The position numbers and the translations under genes are program-made. Shown here one piece after another: positions 12,408 through 24,458 of a stretch of DNA of 64,000 nucleotides (the stretch's first letter is position 1; the number at the start of each line of letters is the position of its first letter). The DNA is from Daedaleopsis sinensis (taxonomy: Eukaryota > Basidiomycota > Agaricomycetes > Polyporales > Polyporaceae), in contig CM066308.1 of assembly GCA_033807695.1 (NCBI GenBank), positions 3,658,001-3,722,000 on the forward strand. The letters run 5' to 3'. Below the pieces are notes generated by a model. That model saw only the letters and a list, made by a program, of their open reading frames with translations. It was not told the origin of the DNA and made no database searches.

Positions 12408-15400
12408 ATGAAGGAGGAAGATGCGCTCGAGGCTATTTCTGGCATTCTTGAACACCTCCTGGACAACCCGTACGATATTGCCCTCCATGCCGAACACATC
12501 CGCATCGCCCGCGCCACGGGCATGGATGACCAGCTCGAATCCGCACTCGACATGATCACGAGCTTCTGGGCGGCTGGGGAGGACGTTTGGCTACCCCGTG
12601 TACAGCTCAAGATTTCCGTAGCGAACTTGGAGGCTCCGGAGGACTTGCAGGGCATTCACGACTTGTTCACCCGTGCGGAGCAGGATTACTTGTGTGAGTA
12701 TGATGTCCTCTATCCGAGGACGTGATCTTGAGCTTCATCCAGCCCTCCCAATATTGCAGAAACACCTCGAGTTTCTCCTTGAACGCTATGAACACTTCGC
12801 GGAGGCAGGACGACCTGATGCGCTGGGGAATATGTTCTCGCCGGAGTGGATGCACGAGGTCTTGTCCGCGGTAGTCGCCAAAGGTGCAGGACATCTTACC
12901 AAGGTGCGTTTACCTCCAGTATGGGGCGAAGACTTCTCGTAATGCTGTCGTCTCAGAGTCATTTGCTTTGGGACGTCCTACGAGATTTCGAGCTCGAACT
13001 TCTCGCGAATTCCACGGGCGAACAGCGGTCAGTTGGTCTTACGTCCCTTACGAGAATGCGCCGTTCATGGGTCCTCTTGTAGAGCAACGCACGTCAATCT
13101 GGTCGAAGAGATGCTGCTTGAGCGTCTCCAGCAACCACATTCCAGTAAGTTGCTCACTTTCATGCATACAGCCCCAGCTGTAATATCATGATGGCGTCTA
13201 TGCGTCGAATACGGATAGCATTCCCTCCTGAGTTAGTATTCGTCGTCTCTGTTAGGCATGCCTCCCCATGGACTGGACTCGCTCTTTAGATGGGCGATGC
13301 GATCGTCCATGTCATGACAACTCGTGATTGAAGTCGTTATAACCTGCAACAATTATGGCCCAATTGTGGGACTTGATGTTCTGTTTTGTGGTCCGGAGAG
13401 AATTATTTGTGCTGACTTCACCTTTAGACCACGAGGAAACCTTCCAGGCCTATTCATCGTTCACTACCAACTACAAGTCCCCTGAACAGTACGAGTCGCT
13501 CCTAGTCACAGCTTCCAAATCGCGCTCTCAGGCAGTGAAAGCCTTCCAGCGCCGGGAGAACTTCGAAAACTCTCTGGTAGGTTGGCATTCCGGACGTGAC
13601 CTACATGTGCTGACTTTGGCTACAGGCACAAGCCAACTACTCCTTGGAAGGCTACGCGTACTACATCGCGTCCGAACGAAGAGCGAAGAAGCCGGACATG
13701 TTTGTACTGAAGGCGCTGTACGAGCGTGCCATTACGGAAGCAGACAAGCGACGATTTGCAGGGGAAGCAAACGCGGAAGAAGCTCTCCGGTCATTCTGGA
13801 CTGGATACGTAGACCTACTAGTACGTCGCAATATTCCATGCTTGACATGCGCCTTAACCCTTCCCCCTCTCCAGCGGACACAAGATATCGAAGACGAAGA
13901 ATTGTTGTTGACATTCAGAAGAGGTTTGCGTAGCGCCCCGGCGTCAGGCGAGCTCCTGGCTCGATACTTACGCTTCTTGGTACGATCGTCAGTGCCTGGA
14001 AACATGCGAATGTCTAACTTCGCCCAAAGGAACGCGCGTTAGAATACGCAGACGCCACGACAGAGATCAACGGTGAATAAGTCCCAAAATGTTAGCGAAT
14101 CGGTGCTGATTTCTCCGTTCTCGATCTGTAGCTGTGTATGAGAAGGCACAGACAATCCGACCACTTCTAACGGAGGTAGAGCAATATATCCCTTTCGTCC
14201 TTGCCTATGCAGGCTGGCAAAAACGATCTGCCGAAAAGGGGGAGTCTAGTGAGCAACAGTTCCACATATTCCTCCCGATAGCAGTTGACACCATTCGCAG
14301 GCGATTTTGACTTCGTTGGATTTATTAATAGCGCGATCGCGACCGTACGAAAGAGTAAGCATTGTCTTGATCTACAAAAGAATGGCGTTGTGACTAAGCG
14401 CCATAGCACCTCCTGGGGATCCCAAACTTAGGCTCGAAAAGTGGTTATCAGAATATGTGAGTGGGGTCGTCTAGTGTCGTGGAGAGTTAGGGCGCACTGA
14501 CGCATCTACTCAGTGCTTGTATGAAGAGAACGAGATGCACGACGTTGGGCAGAGGTTGTGGGCAAGCACAACGAGACACTACAAGACGAGTTATATTGCC
14601 TGGATCTCTTACACCGACTTCCTGCTGTATGTGCATTCTCCGCTCTTCTCCTCACTCCGCTAACTCGCATCTGACAGTCGCGTGAAAGAAGATGGGGTGC
14701 GCGACATCTTCCGCGACATCGCCGCCAAGAATATCGATTGGCCGGAAGCTATCTGGGAGGCGTGGATAGCATTCGAGCACGTGTACGGATCCGTCGAGGA
14801 AATCGAGGATGCACTCGACCGCATTGAGCGTGCGCGCACTCAAGTGAACATGCGCCGAGCGAAGGTCCGTTCCACCCTTGTGTGACGACCTCCCATATTT
14901 ACTTAATACCACCCCGCTTATTCATAGGAGGCTGAGAAGGCCCAACTGGCGGCATCGCAGATCATCGCTGAGGCGCAAGCGAGCGTGCCTGTCGTAGAGG
15001 CTCCCGTGTCCGCTCATACTCAGGCCGCTGAGTCGACTGCCATGGACGTCGATAGCACCGCGGCCGCGGAGTCGGGATCCAAGCGGAAAGCGGAGGACGA
15101 AGGGGTGCCGGAGAGCAGCAAGAAGGCGCGAGTTGGTGAGTAGTTCGGACTTAGCGTTGTGCTCGCGGAGCTAGTGACTTATTCGATGCGTATGTAGAGG
15201 AACAGGCGACGCTGAAGAGGTGTGTGTTACGCAATTCGACGCGTGAGCTGTTGTTGACCGTCTGTTCGCAGAGATCGGGAGAATTGTACAGTCTTCGTAG
15301 CGGACCTCCCTGTTGGCGTGCAGGAGGACGAACTGACAGCGCTCTTCAAGGACGTAAGTTTGTAACGGAATTTTCATAGGTGTCTCGCTTACCGTATTGC

Positions 15401-16966
15401 GTAGTGTGGAAGCGTACGCGAGATCAAGATCACACAGTTGCCCAACTCGATGGTTGCTACTGTAGAATTCATGGAACGAGTGCGTTTAATAGCTTCCATC
15501 TGCAGCTTGACTCTTTGGCCGACACAGCACTCCAGGATAGTGTGCCGGCTGCGCTCACCAAGGACAAGAAGCGCATACGGAATCTTGAGATTGCAGTCCA
15601 CCTCGCGTGGCGGTCTACTCTCTATGTCACCAACTTCGCGGAGAAAGCCGACGACACGTTCATCCGGACATTGTTTGGCAAGGTCAGTTATCTATCTGGT
15701 TTCTCGCACTGCCTGATTCCAGCTGAACGTGCGTGCCACACAGTATGGCGAAATATTTGACGTGCGGTGGCCGAGCAAGAAATTCAAGAGCACCCGTCGG
15801 TTTTGCTATGTGCAGTATACCTCCCCAGTCAGTGTTTCCGTCTCTCTACGTTGACCCTCCTCATATTTCACATAGGCTTCGGCGGAAGCTGCCCTCGAGC
15901 TCAACGGAGCGGACATGGAAGAGGACCATAAGTTGTCTGTGTACATTTCCAATCCAGAGCGGAAGAAGGAGCGCACGGACAGCGATGCGAACGACCGCGA
16001 GGTCTACGTCGCTGGTCTGAGCAAGTTCGTGAAGAAGGAAGATCTCGTTACGCTTTTCAAAACTGTCAGTGCCGTCAAGCCATATCCTGTGACAATGCTA
16101 ACTGGGAACACGCGCAGTATGGTTCAGTGAAAGATGTGCGAATGATCTTGGACGACAAGGGGCTTTCGAAAGGCTTCGCGTTTGTTGAGTTCGAGAATGA
16201 GGTTCGCCGTCTGGTTTAGGAATCTATCAGGCACAGAAGCTCACAGTTTTACCTATAGAACGATGCTCGTGCAGCCCTCTCAGCAAACAATCATGAACTG
16301 AAGAAGCGCCGCATCGCAGTCACACTCGCAGACACGCGTGTGCGCGGGAAGAACAAGTATGCAGAATATCGATCTGGAGTTCTTATAAATCACTGTCTAA
16401 CCTCTTGTACAGAGCACCCGGATACCGCGCCGAAGTGCGCAACCGCTCTGTGCGTGTTCGGAATCTCCCTCCAGGCACACAGGACGGGCTGCTCCAGCAA
16501 GCCCTAGAGAAACATGCGCAGGTCAAACGCGTAGAAGTCTTCCAGGAATTGGCAGAGGCCGAGGTCGAGCTTGAGAGTCCAGCTGTATGTCGCCATAGGA
16601 TGGTTTCCACTGTAAGTCTTGATGCTGACTTGCTTGTGCGAGCAGGAAGCGGGCAAGCTCCTCCTCCGCCCCGACTCGATCGTGTTCAACGGCAACACGC
16701 TGCAAATCGTCGCAGAGGGCACTACGGGGCCTGCATCGTCTTCCCGCCCTCTCGCGCCTCCCGCTGCCAACACCGGCCTGTTTGTGCCTCGTGCCGCCGT
16801 CTCTCGCCCGCGCGCTGGGCTCGGGAGCAAGCAGCGAGGGATCGGTGCCAAAGCGCCGGCTGCCTCCGTCGCGTCGGGGTCCGGTGCTCCTGGAACGGTG
16901 CCGCAAGGTGGGAACGGGGGGAAAGGACAGGATGATTTCCGGAAGATGCTGTCGGGTGGCAAGTGA
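12408..16966 (+). CDS. PRP24: U4/U6 snRNA annealing factor (Prp24/SART3-like)
   Basis: Nuclear splicing factor that binds U6 snRNP and helps U4/U6 re-anneal after splicing. The N-terminal half (12,408 to about 14,930) encodes HAT-type helical repeats, e.g. A-L-D-M-I-T-S-F-W and R-A-E-Q-D-Y-L, joined through short introns (first about 12,698-12,748). A basic/acidic linker follows (S-K-R-K-A-E-D-E near 15,080). Four RRM-like domains follow: T-V-F-V-A-D-L-P (about 15,285), T-L-Y-V-T-N-F-A (about 15,615), V-Y-V-A-G-L-S-K-F (about 16,000) and V-R-V-R-N-L-P-P-G (about 16,450). The end D-D-F-R-K-M-L matches the C-terminal Lsm-interaction motif of Prp24/SART3. HAT plus several RRMs plus this tail identifies the family with confidence. 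The start ATG follows CGAC at 12408. Confidence 0.92.
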
Positions 16967-17161
16967 GTGGTTACGTCCCTCGAGTCCGATGTGCTTGCTC
17001 TTTGTTCGTATATAGTCAGTGGTCAGGCACATTCCAACGCCTTGTACGTCGTCGTGCTGTTATTGCCTCATAGTGTAGGTGTCCAATTTTGCTGCTTCGC
17101 TTCCATTCACAGGTATTCGTACTACCACGGTCTGATCGTTCTGGCGCCCCTCTCCGGGCCT
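16967..17161. other. Convergent 3' spacer
   Basis: 195 bp between the PRP24 stop (+) and the DUF1349 stop (-). The two 3' untranslated regions probably overlap. No other content seen. Confidence 0.5.
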
Positions 17162-17817
17162 CTATGCCACCTCGACTTCTGCACCCTCGAAGTGGACAAA
17201 GAGTTCTTTGCTCTCGCCTACGACCTCGTCACGCGCGGCCGGCCGCGCAGCCATCGCACTGACTTCGACCTCCCACCCGTCCTCGTCTCCGAAGAACCAG
17301 GCCACCTCCCTCAGCGGCCGCCGCTCCTCCACGGCGCCATCCGGCCCCCGCACGAGCTCGTACACCCAGAGGCTCGAGCCCAACTCGTCCGACTCGCGGC
17401 GAGCCTCGATCGTCACCTTCTTGCGGACGGCGTCGGCGGGCGGGGCGATGCTCCAGTCCGAGTAGGTCTGTGTCGCGACGGTGCTCAGGAACACGCGCTC
17501 CTGGTAGAACTCGACCCCGGTCTTGAGCCAGCGCGTGGCGGGCTGCCCGGGGTGCGTGAGCCGGAGGAGGAGGCCGCCCTGGTCGTAGCGGGTCGTCCAG
17601 GGTGCGCTGAAAGTGATTTGTGCGCGCTTGAACGATGCGAGCGGGACGGCGCGCTTCAGCAGGGGGTGTGTCGGCGCGTTGAATCTACGGGAGATGGCCA
17701 TGGTCAGGATGTGTGCAATATGATATTGCGACCTGGAGACTCTGACTTGTCTGTGTTAGGAGGCTTGCGCCAGATGTCAGTCGAAGGATGAGCTGCGATA
17801 GTGAACTTCTGAGCCAT
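17162..17817 (-). CDS. DUF1349 (concanavalin A-like fold) protein
   Basis: Two exons: 17748-17817 region ending at 17747 and 17162-17684, with a 62-nt intron 17685-17746. The start M-A-Q-K-F-T at 17817 leads to T-D-I-W-R-K-P-P, and the splice gives P-P-N-T-D-K-F-N-A-P-T, the conserved N terminus of fungal DUF1349 proteins. The body contains Y-D-Q-G-G-L-L-L, W-L-K-T-G-V-E-F, Y-S-D-W-S and a C-terminal W-E-V-E-V-S-A. Length about 196 residues, usual for the family. These proteins have a jelly-roll fold; a role in regulating enolase has been proposed for a relative but the activity is unknown. The ATG at 17701 is internal to the intron and is not the start. Confidence 0.85.
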
Positions 17818-18542
17818 TGTGTGCGTGTACGGTATTGGAACGGGCCTTGGAGAGACAGTGGATGTAGACAGACTTGGGAGAGTAAAGAGAGAGATTAAGT
17901 AGGGGAGCTGGAGCTCCGCGCTCTCGGAAGTTCAGACAGACGTCCATGGTCAGCAGATACGTGTACCGTACGTGTGCGACCAGCGCTCGGCGAAACTCCG
18001 GAAAGTTGCTAGTAGACAGTACGCTCAAGGACTCGGATTGTGCACGCCGCCGCCGCCAATGTGTCTTGCGCACTGCAGCTACTACATATGCGGTGCACAA
18101 AAGGCAATCGAGAGCTTCGAAGTCACTTCTGATTAGCCTCGGGCGTTCGGCATTGTTTGTTTGACTCTAGCGTTACTATAACCACCAGACGCGTTAACCT
18201 TCCGAAATGATCACGCTGATCGCCAGCGCTGATGCGTCCTGTTTCAAGGACACTTTCAGTCTTACTGGGAATATGGCTGGTAGTTCCGGTGCAGAACTGT
18301 AGGCTGGTAAAATATCAAGTTCAAACAAAGCTGCTATTTCGGAATGTGGTACGAAGCTCGGGATCACTCGATGGTCGTAGCGAACCCCAAAGTTGGGGTA
18401 GAGGTTAACATTGCATCATGCCAGGACCCAGTGCTCGTGTCATGCGGTAGTAAGATTCTACCTTAGCCTTCTTTATGACAGACTAACTGAGCGACATCAT
18501 CATAGTAATGGTACGTGACGGACTCCCGATGATGATGAGCGT
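17818..18542. other. Intergenic
   Basis: About 725 bp between the DUF1349 start and the P450 stop. The 150 bp upstream of the DUF1349 start is CT-rich on the minus strand, as expected for a promoter. The rest shows nothing recognisable. Confidence 0.5.
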
Positions 18543-21018
18543 TCATTCAGCAATCAGGACTCGCAAGGGCAGGACTGAACCCATCTCTTCCTTCCCCTCC
18601 ACCATGGGAATCATGGTTGGACCTCCTGGGGCACGCACCATGTGTAGCTTGTCCTGCGGCAAGGCAAACTCGAAGTTCTCTAGTAATTCGGCGGCGACGG
18701 CTTGCATCTGGTACAAGCTGACATAGATATGTGATGTTAGCTTGAACCTAGCATGCAAGCGTATGAGCATGTTTCTTACGCAAACCGCCATCTAGATTTC
18801 ATTATCATCATGGGGGAGCACACCGTTAGAAAAGATTGGTTCGATACAGCAAAACAGATGTTGCTTACCCAATGCACGCGCGAAGCCCGGAAGCTGCCAT
18901 TGAACGAGTACACTGCGTCAGCGAAAGGACTTGCACCGTGGCAGTAGACTCACAGAAAGACATGCTGTACGTTCAGAAGCGATCAGATGGACATTATCCA
19001 TGAGGACCTGTCAGAGTACTCACAGGTTTGCATAGACTCCGAGCTTGACCTGCTTCTCCGTGCTACTGCGGGTGAACCGCTCGGGTACCCACTTGTCTGC
19101 ATCCCCGCCCCAGACTTCCGGAAGACTGTCTCGGAAGAATGAGTGTTAGTAGTCGGTCAACTCCGAAATTGTCATTCGCTAACCGATTGTATCCGTGAAT
19201 AGAGATGACGATTGCTTGTCCAGCAGAGACAGCGATCTCGTTCACGACCGTGCCGTCGACTCCAAGGACCGGGTACGATAACGGTATCACGTCGTCTTTG
19301 GCGGCCACGCGCCACATATTGTATACTACTGGGTACATCCGCAGCGTTTCCTACCATGTGATACCGTCAGTTAAGTCCATGAGTACATCAGGAAAGACCG
19401 ACTTTGATTGCAGCCATGGTAAGCCCCATGCTGTCCAGATCTTCCGAGTTGAAGTCCGTCTCTCCACGCCCGACAACCGCAGCGCGAGCAGCCCGGATCT
19501 CCGCGCGCATGCGGGATTGATATTCACGGTTCTGCGCAAGCTCGTAAAACATCCAGCTGAGCGTGCTCGACGTCGTCTCCTGGGCCGCGATCGTGAGGTG
19601 GTGCATCTGAGCGAGCACCTCGTCTTCGTTGAGGCGCGCGCGTTCGTCTTCAGATGCGTTGGCTCTCACTGGCCACCCCGGCGGGCAGAAGTGAATATAA
19701 ATCGCAATATATGAGTAAATATCATCGCAAAGCTCGGCGTGACTCGGACCTACCGAGTACGCTCATAACATCCTGCTGGCCCTCTCGGAGTGCTGGGCCA
19801 TCGCCCGCGTTTGAAGAGTAGAGGGGCGTCCCGATGTCGATGAAGAGCTGATTGAGATGCCGGAACCGGGAGAACACATACGTAGGAGTGTACTTCGTCA
19901 AATTGAGGATACTGGCAGGGAGGTATGGCCAAGTGCCACGATAGAACATATACAAAGCGGTTGGGTACAGCTGTGTATCGGCGCTAGAGAGGAATGTGTT
20001 AGGGCTTTCGCTCAGGAAGCTTTCCTTGCAGCGGTCTCACCTGAGCGTGCTATACTCCTTCGCAAGGGAGTTCTCTGCGTCATCTAGAGATCCAAAGTGG
20101 TAGTCAAACGCGGCTGCGGGGATCGACGCAAAGTCAGACCGTTTAATTGGTGAACACGATATAGTACGTACCCTCCCCGATGATGTCTAAGGCAGAGCGC
20201 GAGAGCCATTTATTGACGGGGATGACGCCGTTAGGATTCTCAGAGATGATGCCGCGCCACTTATCAATGACCTACGGAAATGTAAGCCTGGCCGGAGACT
20301 CCGTACGAGCATCGCCAATCTCACCTTGCCCGTGGTCCGCTGAAATAAGGGAATGAACGTGCGCAACTGCTGAGCACTGAATGCCGGGTTCATAGCCTTT
20401 CTTTGACGTTGGTGTTGCGTCCCTGAGTGTAGTCGACCAACATGAATTATAAAGTTGGCGGGTTTAAGGATCACGGAACTAGCCTTCGCTCCATAATATT
20501 CCGGGACCAAGTATGAGCAGCGTCATATGGCTCATGTCGCGCCGCTTCGGATAGTTGTACCCGGACTTGTGCAGGATGTGCTGCAGAGCCTGAAAGTGTT
20601 CATGGAGCGGATGAGTAGGGTAATTTAGCCGACAACGAAGTAGATAGGTACTATACCTTCGGGTCTACGGTCATGATCTGCTCGGCCTGCGAGTGAACAG
20701 GGTCAGCCGTGGAAACTCGTACCGCAAGCTGTGGGCCTACCCCAAAGTATCCGTGTGTGCGCCACGTGGAGCCGTACTCGCGCATCCACTGGACATCGAG
20801 CTGCCCGGCTTCCTTCTGGTGGAACATTTCATACTCATTCCCTGTCAAGACGCATGCCATGAGGAGACGAAGATTAACATGATGACGTGCATACCAAATA
20901 CCAGCGACGGCGACGAAGGGCCGCGAATATTTTTCAGGCTACTGCGACGCGAGAGCCTCACGACAAGCAGGACGAAGGCGAGAGCACAGCCGGTGAGGAA
21001 CAGAGGTTGGTAAGACAT
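18543..21018 (-). CDS. Cytochrome P450 monooxygenase, membrane-anchored
   Basis: Haem-thiolate oxygenase of the endoplasmic reticulum; substrate unknown. It starts M-S-Y-Q-P-L-F-L at 21018 with a hydrophobic anchor and an R-G-P-S-S-P hinge. Landmarks in order: W-R-T-H-G-Y-F-G, the B-C region H-Q-R-Q-R-K-A-M-N-P-A-F-S, an I-helix A-A-Q-E-T-T-S-S-T (oxygen-binding threonine), E-T-L-R (ExxR) just after a splice near 19,350, P-E-R-F, and the haem loop F-S-S-G-L-R-A-C-I-G-W-R-F-A. The haem loop is spread over an 11-nt exon (18954-18964), a 25-nt exon (18869-18893) and a 12-nt exon (18780-18791), all phase-consistent. It ends L-P-L-R-V-L-I-A-E at 18543. All key residues are present, so the gene looks functional. 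Basidiomycetes have many such genes; the subfamily cannot be told here. Confidence 0.9.
18780..18964 (-). other. Three tiny P450 exons carrying the haem-binding loop
   Basis: Exons of 11, 25 and 12 nt encode L-M-S-F-S / S-G-L-R-A-C-I-G / W-R-F-A. In any unspliced frame this stretch looks frameshifted. Splicing at the GT/AG borders restores the axial-cysteine motif exactly. Confidence 0.75.
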
Positions 21019-22605
21019 CTTGTGCAGATAGCTTGGGGCCTAAGCCTACCCACAACGACTCCTTAAATCAGGCTCATGGGACGCCCGAAGTCGCAGAGAG
21101 TTCACACCCGGTCAAGAGTTATTACGATTGCTTGCCTGCTCAGTAAGGGTCAGTGCGAGCAAAGCGGCAAAGGTACGTAACATGAACAAACGAGGTATTG
21201 AACTTCAGCTTCTTAGCCAGGGAAGCATCTCCGTTGCGCAACCATGATGACATCCCGGGCCTGGCTTTGTCGTCGTAGAGTCTTGCACATACCAACAGTT
21301 TATGTCGTTGAACGGATCTGCGAGACCGCTTTAAAACTGCCAACTCCGTCGGCGACGTTAACAAGTAGTTCTCGTTGTTTGGAACAGCAGCGTAGAGGCC
21401 TGAGCTGAAGACCGACACGTAGTATCGTAGTTTGCATAAATTGACTAGCAGCCGCGCTGGTAGTGACCAGGTCGGAGCATATGATTTAAGAGGGTACAGC
21501 CTGACAGTAACTGCACATATGAATTTATCAGTCACCACTCCAACAGACCAAACTTCAAGTTGGACTCGGAAATTCCCCGAAGTCACTGGCACATACCTCT
21601 GAAGTTTCGACATACTGGTTACGAGTAGTCGCAACTCAGACGTGGTAGTCACACACCGATCGGCATATGAGTCAAGGTTCAATTTAGACCGGTGCCTCAC
21701 GGGACCGGCGATGAGTGTGGGTGGTATAAGAGGAAAGAAGAGAAGTTTCGGAGTCGGAGCAGCCTGAAAGCAGTATGGCGGTTATATGCGCATTGCACTG
21801 CCACTGGGCGGCTTCTCGAAAACGGGCGGCTACTAGACCTACCCTTCCTCCAAGTTCCGAGAGTCTCAGCCTTGATTTTCTACATGCGTCTCCCTGCCCA
21901 GGGGGCTTCTAGTAAGACACTTATGTGCCAGCCTGTCGTTTTTGGATGGTCGTGACCTTCCCCTCCAAATCTCACGACGAGTAGCAACACCTATTAGTAT
22001 GAGTCGGAGGGTAAGTATCATCGGCTTGGCACTTCCTGAGCGACGTACTTACCTCCTCCTGCGTGCACTCTGGACTGCATATGCGACTTGCTACTTGTAG
22101 ACCGAGTCACGGTGACAAAGTGCCTCGTGAGACGTTGTCATACAGACTGCCGGAGCTCCGGCGATGCACACCCCGTTTTCATCGCAAAGCGCGGCATTGA
22201 GTTTCGTGATAGTCGCTGAATGCGCTATCGACTGTCACGGCGAGCTTTGAGGGGCCCGGAAAGATGGTCGGGAATGGCATGATCGTCCCGATTGCCAAGG
22301 GACTCCCTGATAATTCAGTCAAGAAATGTTGCGGCCAGAGAATGCACAATCTGCGGCCCCTTCAAGTTGACTCGAGTCGGAGTCAAAGTAGGCTGTGGTG
22401 AGTCTTCTTTAGTTTGCGCTTCTACATTTTATACTCACCATCCGCGTGTTTAGCGTACTGAAACGCCATGGACAGCATGTATACGGAGCTCAGGAAGTAC
22501 ATGCTACATAGTCAAATCGGATGAAATTGAACGGATTGAATCCAGGAAAATGATGCGTTCAAGACGTTCGGCGCCTTCAACTTAAGCGCTTAGCCGCCGA
22601 GCGCA
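21019..22605. other. Unique spacer before the tandem array
   Basis: About 1.6 kb. Apart from the P450 promoter it shows no firm gene. A 186-codon minus-strand frame (21140-21700) is unusually long but lacks recognisable motifs or a promoter. The last 45 bp before 22,606 are unlike the sequence before the other array units, so this marks the left border of the array. Confidence 0.5.
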
Positions 22606-22671
22606 CGTTGTGGCGCCTCCGAAATCGCGCGCAGCGACTAAAAACGACTATGACCATTGCAACTGCCCGTC

Positions 22672-22743
22672 ATGACCACAACGCTCATTACGATCCTTGC
22701 CGCTTGCTGCGCTGTTCGCAGCCTCTGCCTTCGTGTCTTGTAG
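22672..22743 (+). promoter_or_regulatory. Upstream ORF in the ZIP leader (also in units 2-4)
   Basis: A 23-codon frame opening M-T-T-T-L-I-T-I-L ends TAG 39 nt before the ZIP start codon and is kept in all four ZIP copies. It could lower translation of the main frame; it lies inside the array's most conserved block, so conservation alone does not prove function. Confidence 0.4.
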
Positions 22744-22782
22744 ACTGGCGACCACGATTACCACGGCATTTTTATCAACACC

Positions 22783-24458
22783 ATGGTCGGACTTCTGGCT
22801 ATCCTCGTCATGTCCGCCTTGCTTGGGGCAGCCTCGTTCGGGACAGGCATGCTGCCACTCATGCTGGCCTTTTCCAGTACGTGCGTCATGCCGTTGATAC
22901 TGTTAATCAGCGATGACACTCAAGCTCAGAGTCGTCCATGGCCCACCTGACGGCGTACGGGACGGGCCTGTTGCTAGGCGCAGCGTTGGGGGTGGTCATA
23001 CCCGAGTACGTCATCCATTCTACCATGCCTCCTACTGCCTCCATGTCTCGCAGACGATGCTCATCCGTCGCCGCAGAGGCATCGAGTCACTAGTCGCGTC
23101 ACAGGACCCGCCGCACTGGCCCGGCGACAAAATCTCTGCCGCCCTCCTGGCGGGCTTCATATTCATGCTTGCCGTGGAGAACCGAGTTTCCCACTCAGCT
23201 CAAGGGTACCACGCGCTGACTGGGTCGGATTCCACCCCTCGGCAGCCCCAGCCGGACGACGTCTCGGCTGTCGAGTTCGACGTGGAGCTCGGCGAGCTCG
23301 AGCGCGAGCAGGGGTTTGATTCGGAGTCGCCGTCACGGCCAGGCACGCGTATCGGAGAGGGCCAGCAAGCAGCGTACCCGCTCACCATCGGATTGGTGCT
23401 GCATGCGCTCGCGGATGGGCTTGCTCTTGGTTCTGCAGCGCTTTCAGATTTGGGCAACAAACCGGACGAAGACAAGTCGCTGTACCCCTCTGGGCTCTCT
23501 CTTGTCGTCTTCCTCGCTCTTGTGATCCATAAAGGTGCGTTCTTTTACCTTCAATGCATGTTCACGATAGGAGGGGACATATCGGGATTGCTGAGCACTT
23601 CGTCTTCGCCTTTCATGTTGCAATCTGTGTCACGCAATGTCCCCTGTTGGCGCCGACGCTGTCTCATTGACATCCATTGCCTGCTACATAACATGGGTTC
23701 AAGCTTCTTGCTTTCGCCACCGCCGGATTCTGATAGTGCTAGAGTGGAACTCATGATTCCTATGCTTTTCTGGGCTAATGCTCACAAGAACCCATCTTGC
23801 ACTCGTTCTTCTTGCTATGAGGCTGGCGTTGATTTAGCTTGTGCGACTGAGTCAGACGTCCAAGGCTTGATGTCAGGATATATCCATGCGGAATTACGGT
23901 CAAGGGTCAGAATTATGTTGACCTGCGCATGCGAAAATCCGGCTTCGCAGGTTGATATATATTTATTACCAGGCCGGCAACTCTTCTCCGTACCCCAAAA
24001 TACCTGCGCAGTTGTTCACTGACATCTTTTCGCCGGATATAGCACCGACTGCGCTCGCGTTGACAACATCTCTGCTCGCCACGTCACTCCCAGTGGAGCA
24101 GTGCAAAAAGCACCTCGCTATCTTCAGCGCGGCGACGCCTGTGGGTACGGTGCTCTCTTACTTCCTGTTGTCGATATCTGGCTATGGCGCAAGCGATCGC
24201 AATCAAGGACCTGGCTTCGCGCTGCTATTCTCGGTGCGCCCCCGAATTACCCGCCGATGACTGACACCTTCTGACATGCAACCGTGATAGGGAGGGTCCT
24301 TCTTGTATGTCGCGACAGTGTTGCAGCCATCACTGCCACAGCTGCGCACGCCTACTGGCGAGACCGAGCACCGTTTGAAGCTATTCCTGACCATGACGGG
24401 GATGCTCACCCCGTATATCATTTCGGCCATCGTCGGCGGCGGCCATAGCCATTCGTAG
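22783..24458 (+). CDS. ZIP family zinc transporter, ZIP9-like (array unit 1)
   Basis: Moves Zn2+ into the cytosol from Golgi/secretory compartments or the outside, by analogy with SLC39A9. Five exons: 22783-22876, 22930-23005, 23077-23534, 24043-24233 and 24291-24458, summing to 987 nt (328 residues) in frame. The start M-V-G-L-L-A-I-L aligns with the first TM of ZIP9. Further marks are G-A-A-L-G-V-V-I-P-E-G, A-G-F-I-F-M-L, the metal-binding TM4 motif H-A-L-A-D-G-L-A-L-G, TM5 I-H-K-A-P-T-A (split by the third intron) and G-G-S-F-L-Y-V-A-T-V. The end is G-G-G-H-S-H-S. Intron 3 is 508 nt, long for this genome, and stays open in frame almost to its end. Copies 2 and 3 encode the same protein. 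Confidence 0.9.

Noticed and set aside
18841..18960. Frameshift in the P450 haem motif
   Set aside because: Three phase-consistent tiny exons restore the motif, so no frameshift is needed.
22913..24022. 369-codon plus-strand frame, repeated in each unit, as an intact gene
   Set aside because: It starts inside ZIP intron 1, crosses exon 2 in another phase, then covers exon 3 and runs through intron 3. The five-exon ZIP9-like model explains all conserved membrane segments better.
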